From positions 13,747,751 through 13,811,750 of the forward strand of contig OU744447.1 of assembly GCA_916610825.1 (NCBI GenBank): a stretch of 64,000 nucleotides of DNA. Direction: 5' to 3'. The notes under the pieces are model-generated. The model was not told the origin of the DNA and did no database searches. It saw nothing but the letters and a program-made list of their open reading frames with translations. The stretch's first letter is position 1. Each line of letters starts with the position of its first letter. Source of the stretch: Haliclystus octoradiatus (Eukaryota > Cnidaria > Staurozoa > Stauromedusae > Haliclystidae). This document shows positions 57,263 to 64,000 of the stretch, in pieces. The position numbers and the translations under genes are program-made.

Positions 57263-59832
57263 TTACTGATGGTCTACTATTTCTTTCCTAATCTTTGGTT
57301 CACTTGCACCAACAACTTCAGCAACCTAACAGTAAACAAATATAATAAAAAGTATTAATTGGTGAGCAAGGGATAAGCATAGTGCATACTGCATATTCCT
57401 GATTTAATAGAAATAGTGGAATCAAATGTGGATAAGTGGGACCAGGTACAATTGATGATTTTGGTTGAAACATGCGCATATCCAGAACTTGTTGTAATTA
57501 TCTGAGTAGCGTCTGGGAAAAGATTTTTAATTCACTAGAAAAGCAATAATCTTGCATAAAAATCTGAGTAAGAGTAAGCTTTGGAATACAGTAAGGAAAT
57601 TTTGCTTGAAATAGCAACAGAAATCATAGCCAAGAAAGGGAACCTAGTTCAGTCAAAGATAAGAAAAATTAAATGTGCACATGACACAAAAAAATTTTGA
57701 TACAGATACGGGTAGCTGGAAGCTACCGGTAAATGATAAAGAATGGTGACAATGATTTCTTAGTTTGAACTCTTGATAAAACATACCATTTTACCACCTT
57801 TGAAGAATTTAAATGTTGGCATTGCACTGACTTCATACTTTTCAGATGTTTCCTACATAATAAGAGATATAAAATATTTTCACTACAGAGATTCTAGTTT
57901 CACAGTTTTATTCATAGGTTATTGACTGAAAAATTGCATTGTCAGTCATTATCTTGCAAATTTACTACACGTCTGTATTAGGGTGTATTGGTGTAAAATA
58001 AACAATTAATCAATCATCATTTCATCCTATTATCCATGATCAGTCAAACTTTGTGTAGATGTTGATGTGGTATGAGAAAATATCTTCAAACGTGCCAGTC
58101 AGATACAATGGAATCACCACACTGTCTAGTGTGCTAATTTATAGTGCTTTTTCAAAACCGTGTATTTGGACTACAGTAATCAATTGCACAGGGTAATGCA
58201 TATTCAGCAACAATGCAGTACCGTAGTTGTTACAGACTGCATTAAATTGACTTTAATTATTATAAAAAAAAATACAACACCTAGTCACCTGTACTTACAG
58301 AGTTGTTATCAACATTAACCTTTACAAAGCACACATTTGGAAATTCAGTTGCCATTTTCTAAAAAAAAGCACACACAAACATCAATAGCTAACCACTACT
58401 CCTTGTCAAGAACATCTGTTACAAAGATGACACGGACATTGGACTCCGTGGCCTCATGGATTATACAATATAACTCATACACTTGTACACAAAACACTTG
58501 CGTCACTCGACTATTTGGTGCATGGGATGTTGGCAATCAGGAAGCTAAAACCGACTCTTAACATTCAAAGAGATCCAATTAAAATAAGTCGCAACCCTGA
58601 CCCTTTCAATATGAAATTGAGTGAATTGCAAGTAGATGGTTCGGTCATAATATGTTTACAAAAGTTTCGATGTTTCAAGTTATACGTAGTATTTGAAATA
58701 CTGATTACCATCATTTTTATTCAATTTGCACTGTCTTGCTCCTGTTTTTTTTTTTGAAATGTTACTACAACATAAAAAGTTGTTTCTTGAAAATTCACAG
58801 CTCAAATATCAATTGATCAATTGAAATAACATGGAGTAGTAAAAAAGCTGCAATTTCCAATTTCATAAGCTCCATACAAAAGACTGCTGGTGTTCTTTGA
58901 GCCTTTAACAATAGGGTGCATCCTCTGATAGGGTTATCTGGGGCTGGGGACATGCTCCTTAGGAAATTATTTCAGGTTTTAGTATGTAAATGAAAATTCA
59001 ATCTATTTACGATTCTTCTTGAGAAACTCCATAAATTCTAGAGTCTATGTTTATAGTTACTTTATAGCCAGAAATATTTCCTTCAGAGGTTTACACAAAA
59101 TTCTATGTTAGAAGGGGGAAGAATATAAAAATGTGATAGCAGCAAAAAAGTGTTATTTATGATTGAGGAAAATAACTTGATAATAACACTCTAGTTTGAA
59201 AATAATGATAAGAAAATAACATGAAAATCAAATTACGAATTCATGAAATAGCTGTAAGTTCTGTCATAAACTTGATTACATAGAGCGGTCATTCTGTCAC
59301 ACATAAGGCGCTGAATAACAAAAGCAATGAGATCACATTTGCAATTTAAACAACAAACGATCTAGGATTATTTTATGTAGCACTGCGGAAGTGTTTTTCT
59401 GTGTTCAAACTAAAACATAATTAAAACATTGTCAATCGGAAATTAGAATCAATCATATAACACAATATAATGAAAATACATGTAAATGGAAAATTAATAA
59501 CAGAAACAAGATATCAAAAATCACTCCCATTGTAAAAATTTCACAACGGATACCTGAATTATACCAGTATGCATGAATTAGTGAGTCAAACACTTCTGAG
59601 GAACTCGCTTATGCATGCAAAGTCTGTCAAACTGACCGTTCTTGAGGTATGTTGCATACTGGTAATGCAGAATACTCACCTAGTTCCTAGTGGGATTTTA
59701 ATGAGAAACAAAGAAAATGAACCTTACCTCGATTGTTGGAGCAATCATTCTACAAGGGCCACACCAATCAGCGTAAAAGTCAACCATAACCAGCTTGTTA
59801 CCAGCCTCCTTCAAAAGAGCCTCAAATTCAGC
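57263..59832 (-). CDS. Thioredoxin, copy A (first exon not located)
   Basis: Exons: 59728-59832, 58299-58358, 57787-57852, 57263-57325 (stop TAA), joined in phase 0 to 97 residues; a short first exon is missing (family ~105 aa). The first listed exon encodes [20 protein letters not shown] followed by [12 protein letters not shown] with the redox pair WCGPC. The next have [15 protein letters not shown], then [16 protein letters not shown] with the conserved cis-Pro, and [20 protein letters not shown]. This is a cytosolic thioredoxin, the general protein disulfide reductase recharged by thioredoxin reductase. AEFE begins right at an acceptor with an in-frame stop just before, so a separate 5' exon with the initiator Met is required. 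I could not identify it with a phase-0 donor in 59833-60692. Confidence 0.92.
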
Positions 59833-59880
59833 CTAGCAACAAATTTAAACTGGAATTTAAATATCTTTAATTGAAGGTAT

Positions 59881-60052
59881 ACCAAAAGTCTGAATCTTGT
59901 AATCCTAGATTCCGGAAGATTGGAGCAAATTCAGAAGAAAATTGATATTTTTATGATTTATTGGTCTAAAATCAACAAAAAAATGTGGAAGAATTTTTTG
60001 AAATGACTCTTAGGATTGATTCCAAGAAGGAAGAACTTTTTGTTGGACCCTG
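59881..60052 (+). mobile_element. CAGGGTC-family MITE
   Basis: Family blocks TAATCCTAGATTCCGGAAG, GATTTATTGGTCTAAAATCA and TTTTTGTTGGACCCTG in order; left end degenerate. Just upstream of the thioredoxin WCGPC exon. Confidence 0.75.
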
Positions 60053-60692
60053 CATTAGCATAAAATTTAAATAATTACTTCGCATAATCATGGGTAGATA
60101 TGGCACTTGCCCTCACGCTTGTTCAAATAAAGCATAATGTCAAAAAATTATATCTGAGAAGAGAATAAACTTGAATATCATTGTATAAGAAAATCATTAT
60201 CATTGGATATATAGAGAATAGTTCATGGGCGCGCAGAGATATGGGATTTATTTTCCGAGTGTTCAAATCTCTATTGCGAGCCAGTGGGCCTGTTGGTAAT
60301 GAAAATGCAAGCACTCTGTGATTGGTTGAAAAGTGTTATTTTTACGTGTGAAAATATCATATTTTTATGTGTGAAATATCAACTTTATCTAATATAGCTT
60401 TTATGAGTGGCGATATGCATGCAGTATTTGAACCATCGATGAGAATATGAAACAATGTTAATTAATGAAGGGATTTTGCTGACACATCCCTTACCCTTCC
60501 TAATAAAAATCCAAGCCACCAGTGCCACCTTACTGAATAACCTTGGGCCTACATAAACTGATTTTTAGTTTCCATTCTTGATACAAACTCTTAATTCATA
60601 TCAGAATGGGGAAGAGGTGGGGAAGAGGTATTAAGAAAGTCCGACTGTACTCCCTGTTCAAGTCCTAACTTGCTTGTAAGTAATAACCAAAC

Positions 60693-63600
60693 ATACTGTT
60701 TTCTGTTGCCATGGTAACTTATGTATATTTGATTCTGAGAATGATTGGCTTCGAGGCTGCTGTATATCCTGCGATAGCGACCATCGCACATCGCCTTGAC
60801 ATTCGACCATGGGTTATTTTGTACATTCTTATGAGATAAAAGCCACATAAAAACTGCCATCCCGTATATAGTTTAAGTACCGTTAGTTACACTTCAACAA
60901 ATTGCTAAAAAATATTCCACAGCTGCGTAATAAATGCAAGTGTAGACAAAATTGCTTGAAAATAATTGAGATGCAGATCCAACAAGTATGCTTGTATAGA
61001 TTAAGGAAGTCTAAAATACATAGAACTGGAGTGATGGCAGGTTTATTTGATACCTATGAAAAGTATATGCTTTTTATTTCGATCAAAGCAATACCAAAAG
61101 TTTCACTGGCATTTGTTCTAGAAACTTCAAATATGGGCAAGGGAAGGAAGCCACATGGGTGTTAGGGTGACTTACATAACATCCCCTCTGTTATATCATG
61201 ATTGCATTAGCTGATAGAAGATCCAATGGTAATATATGAAGATCATTTCTGTTGAACTACAAATAGCACAATAAGAAAGTAAGACACTCAAAGCAAACCA
61301 ACAGGAAATATGAAGAAGTGCATTACATCTCAGTAGGCAAATCATAAATATCTTTATCATTGACTAATGTGTATACAACATTGCAACCAAAGTTTCAATT
61401 ACATAATATCCAATACAATTATATTCATTACAAAATGTGTGACTTCATAGTAACTTCAGTGTAAATCTTCTAGGTATGTCTAAAGTGTACATTCAGACAA
61501 TGGTTGTATTGTCGTTTACTGATGGTCTACTATTTCTTTCCTAATCTTTGGTTCACTTGCACCAACAACTTCAGCAACCTAACAGTAAACAAATATAATA
61601 AAAAGTATTAATTGGTGAGCAAGGGATAAGCATAGTGCATACTGCATATTCCTGATTTAATAGAAATAGTGGAATCAAATGTGGATAAGTGGGACCAGGT
61701 ACAATTGATGATTTTGGTTGAAACATGCGCATATCCAGAACTTGTTGTAATTATCTGAGTAGCGTCTGGGAAAAGATTTTTAATTCACTAGAAAAGCAAT
61801 AATCTTGCATAAAAATCTGAGTAAGAGTAAGCTTTGGAATACAGTAAGGAAATTTTGCTTGAAATAGCAACAGAAATCATAGCCAAGAAAGGGAACCTAG
61901 TTCAGTCAAAGATAAGAAAAATTAAATGTGCACATGACACAAAAAAATTTTGATACAGATACGGGTAGCTGGAAGCTACCGGTAAATGATAAAGAATGGT
62001 GACAATGATTTCTTAGTTTGAACTCTTGATAAAACATACCATTTTACCACCTTTGAAGAATTTAAATGTTGGCATTGCACTGACTTCATACTTTTCAGAT
62101 GTTTCCTACATAATAAGAGATATAAAATATTTTCACTACAGAGATTCTAGTTTCACAGTTTTATTCATAGGTTATTGACTGAAAAATTGCATTGTCAGTC
62201 ATTATCTTGCAAATTTACTACACGTCTGTATTAGGGTGTATTGGTGTAAAATAAACAATTAATCAATCATCATTTCATCCTATTATCCATGATCAGTCAA
62301 ACTTTGTGTAGATGTTGATGTGGTATGAGAAAATATCTTCAAACGTGCCAGTCAGATACAATGGAATCACCACACTGTCTAGTGTGCTAATTTATAGTGC
62401 TTTTTCAAAACCGTGTATTTGGACTACAGTAATCAATTGCACAGGGTAATGCATATTCAGCAACAATGCAGTACCGTAGTTGTTACAGACTGCATTAAAT
62501 TGACTTTAATTATTATAAAAAAAAATACAACACCTAGTCACCTGTACTTACAGAGTTGTTATCAACATTAACCTTTACAAAGCACACATTTGGAAATTCA
62601 GTTGCCATTTTCTAAAAAAAAGCACACACAAACATCAATAGCTAACCACTACTCCTTGTCAAGAACATCTGTTACAAAGATGACACGGACATTGGACTCC
62701 GTGGCCTCATGGATTATACAATATAACTCATACACTTGTACACAAAACACTTGCGTCACTCGACTATTTGGTGCATGGGATGTTGGCAATCAGGAAGCTA
62801 AAACCGACTCTTAACATTCAAAGAGATCCAATTAAAATAAGTCGCAACCCTGACCCTTTCAATATGAAATTGAGTGAATTGCAAGTAGATGGTTCGGTCA
62901 TAATATGTTTACAAAAGTTTCGATGTTTCAAGTTATACGTAGTATTTGAAATACTGATTACCATCATTTTTATTCAATTTGCACTGTCTTGCTCCTGTTT
63001 TTTTTTTTGAAATGTTACTACAACATAAAAAGTTGTTTCTTGAAAATTCACAGCTCAAATATCAATTGATCAATTGAAATAACATGGAGTAGTAAAAAAG
63101 CTGCAATTTCCAATTTCATAAGCTCCATACAAAAGACTGCTGGTGTTCTTTGAGCCTTTAACAATAGGGTGCATCCTCTGATAGGGTTATCTGGGGCTGG
63201 GGACATGCTCCTTAGGAAATTATTTCAGGTTTTAGTATGTAAATGAAAATTCAATCTATTTACGATTCTTCTTGAGAAACTCCATAAATTCTAGAGTCTA
63301 TGTTTATAGTTACTTTATAGCCAGAAATATTTCCTTCAGAGGTTTACACAAAATTCTATGTTAGAAGGGGGAAGAATATAAAAATGTGATAGCAGCAAAA
63401 AAGTGTTATTTATGATTGAGGAAAATAACTTGATAATAACACTCTAGTTTGAAAATAATGATAAGAAAATAACATGAAAATCAAATTACGAATTCATGAA
63501 ATAGCTGTAAGTTCTGTCATAAACTTGATTACATAGAGCGGTCATTCTGTCACACATAAGGCGCTGAATAACAAAAGCAATGAGATCACATTTGCAATTT

Positions 63601-64000
63601 AAACAACAAACGATCTAGGATTATTTTATGTAGCACTGCGGAAGTGTTTTTCTGTGTTCAAACTAAAACATAATTAAAACATTGTCAATCGGAAATTAGA
63701 ATCAATCATATAACACAATATAATGAAAATACATGTAAATGGAAAATTAATAACAGAAACAAGATATCAAAAATCACTCCCATTGTAAAAATTTCACAAC
63801 GGATACCTGAATTATACCAGTATGCATGAATTAGTGAGTCAAACACTTCTGAGGAACTCGCTTATGCATGCAAAGTCTGTCAAACTGACCGTTCTTGAGG
63901 TATGTTGCATACTGGTAATGCAGAATACTCACCTAGTTCCTAGTGGGATTTTAATGAGAAACAAAGAAAATGAACCTTACCTCGATTGTTGGAGCAATCA
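60693..64000. repeat. Tandem duplication unit B (truncated by window edge)
   Basis: Repeats 56440-59747 at an offset of 4253 bp with no visible differences in the stretches compared; 3308 bp of the unit are inside the window. Confidence 0.95.
61516..64000 (-). CDS. Thioredoxin, copy B (5' part beyond window)
   Basis: Exons at 61516-61578 (stop), 62040-62105, 62552-62611, and a WCGPC exon whose 3' end is at 63981 and which continues past 64000. They are identical in structure to copy A, shifted by 4253 bp, and encode the same residues where visible. The window ends just before the WCGPC codons. Both copies read leftwards, so copy B lies upstream of copy A; both could be expressed if each unit contains its own first exon and promoter. 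Confidence 0.9.

Larger units (their letters stand above)
56440..60692. repeat. Tandem duplication unit A (4253 bp)
   Basis: Sequence starting ATACTGTTTTCTG at 56440 recurs at 60693 with a constant offset of 4253 bp to the window end. The unit includes a thioredoxin gene and the region ~130 bp upstream of the CIMAP2 start. I saw no differences in the stretches compared. Confidence 0.95.

Overview
The window is AT-rich genomic DNA from a eukaryote, and every recognisable host gene is split by GT-AG introns. The gene set points to a metazoan: GILT thiol reductases, an activin/inhibin-beta-type TGF-beta ligand, Asterix (WDR83OS/PAT10), the sperm-axoneme protein CIMAP2 (LEXM) and thioredoxin. A marine invertebrate, perhaps a deuterostome, fits the mix of genes, Penelope and RTE-like elements and MITEs, but the species cannot be fixed from the sequence. 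Most conventional long ORFs belong to transposons; I rebuilt the host genes by joining short exons at splice sites with compatible phases and family motifs.

Layout. 1-583: edge-truncated zinc-finger ORF on the minus strand, probably from a DNA transposon. 676-2933: short LTR retrotransposon (two 217-bp LTRs, 5-bp target duplication, one gag-like ORF). 3706-4405: two-exon gene of unknown function (minus). 4736-23796: three GILT genes in alternating orientation (plus, minus, plus), each with seven coding exons and phase-0 introns. 25272-31329: activin-like gene (minus) whose single intron holds a full-length RTE-like LINE. 32180-45040: Asterix (plus, three exons), whose first intron holds a decayed CR1/Jockey-like LINE, a 1.66-kb palindromic DNA element, a tRNA-derived SINE and a second foldback element. 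46375-56312: CIMAP2 (minus, 12 exons), whose last intron holds a Penelope-like remnant with hammerhead ribozyme motifs. 56440-64000: a thioredoxin locus duplicated in tandem with a 4253-bp period; the second copy runs off the right edge.

Functional picture. This is not an operon-like system; neighbours are unrelated except for the GILT cluster and the thioredoxin pair. Both of those groups are thiol-disulfide proteins: GILT is lysosomal or secreted, thioredoxin is cytosolic. Divergent pairs with short shared upstream regions are the 77-aa gene/GILT1 (330 bp), GILT3/GILT2 (1.03 kb) and activin/Asterix (0.85 kb).

The most notable observations are: hammerhead motifs in inverted and direct orientation around a GIY-YIG Penelope fragment; a GILT paralogue with a CPYS active site; the recent thioredoxin tandem duplication, whose first coding exon I could not place; a repeated GTCTGACTGAC motif inside the giant palindrome; and several MITE families with clear target-site duplications.
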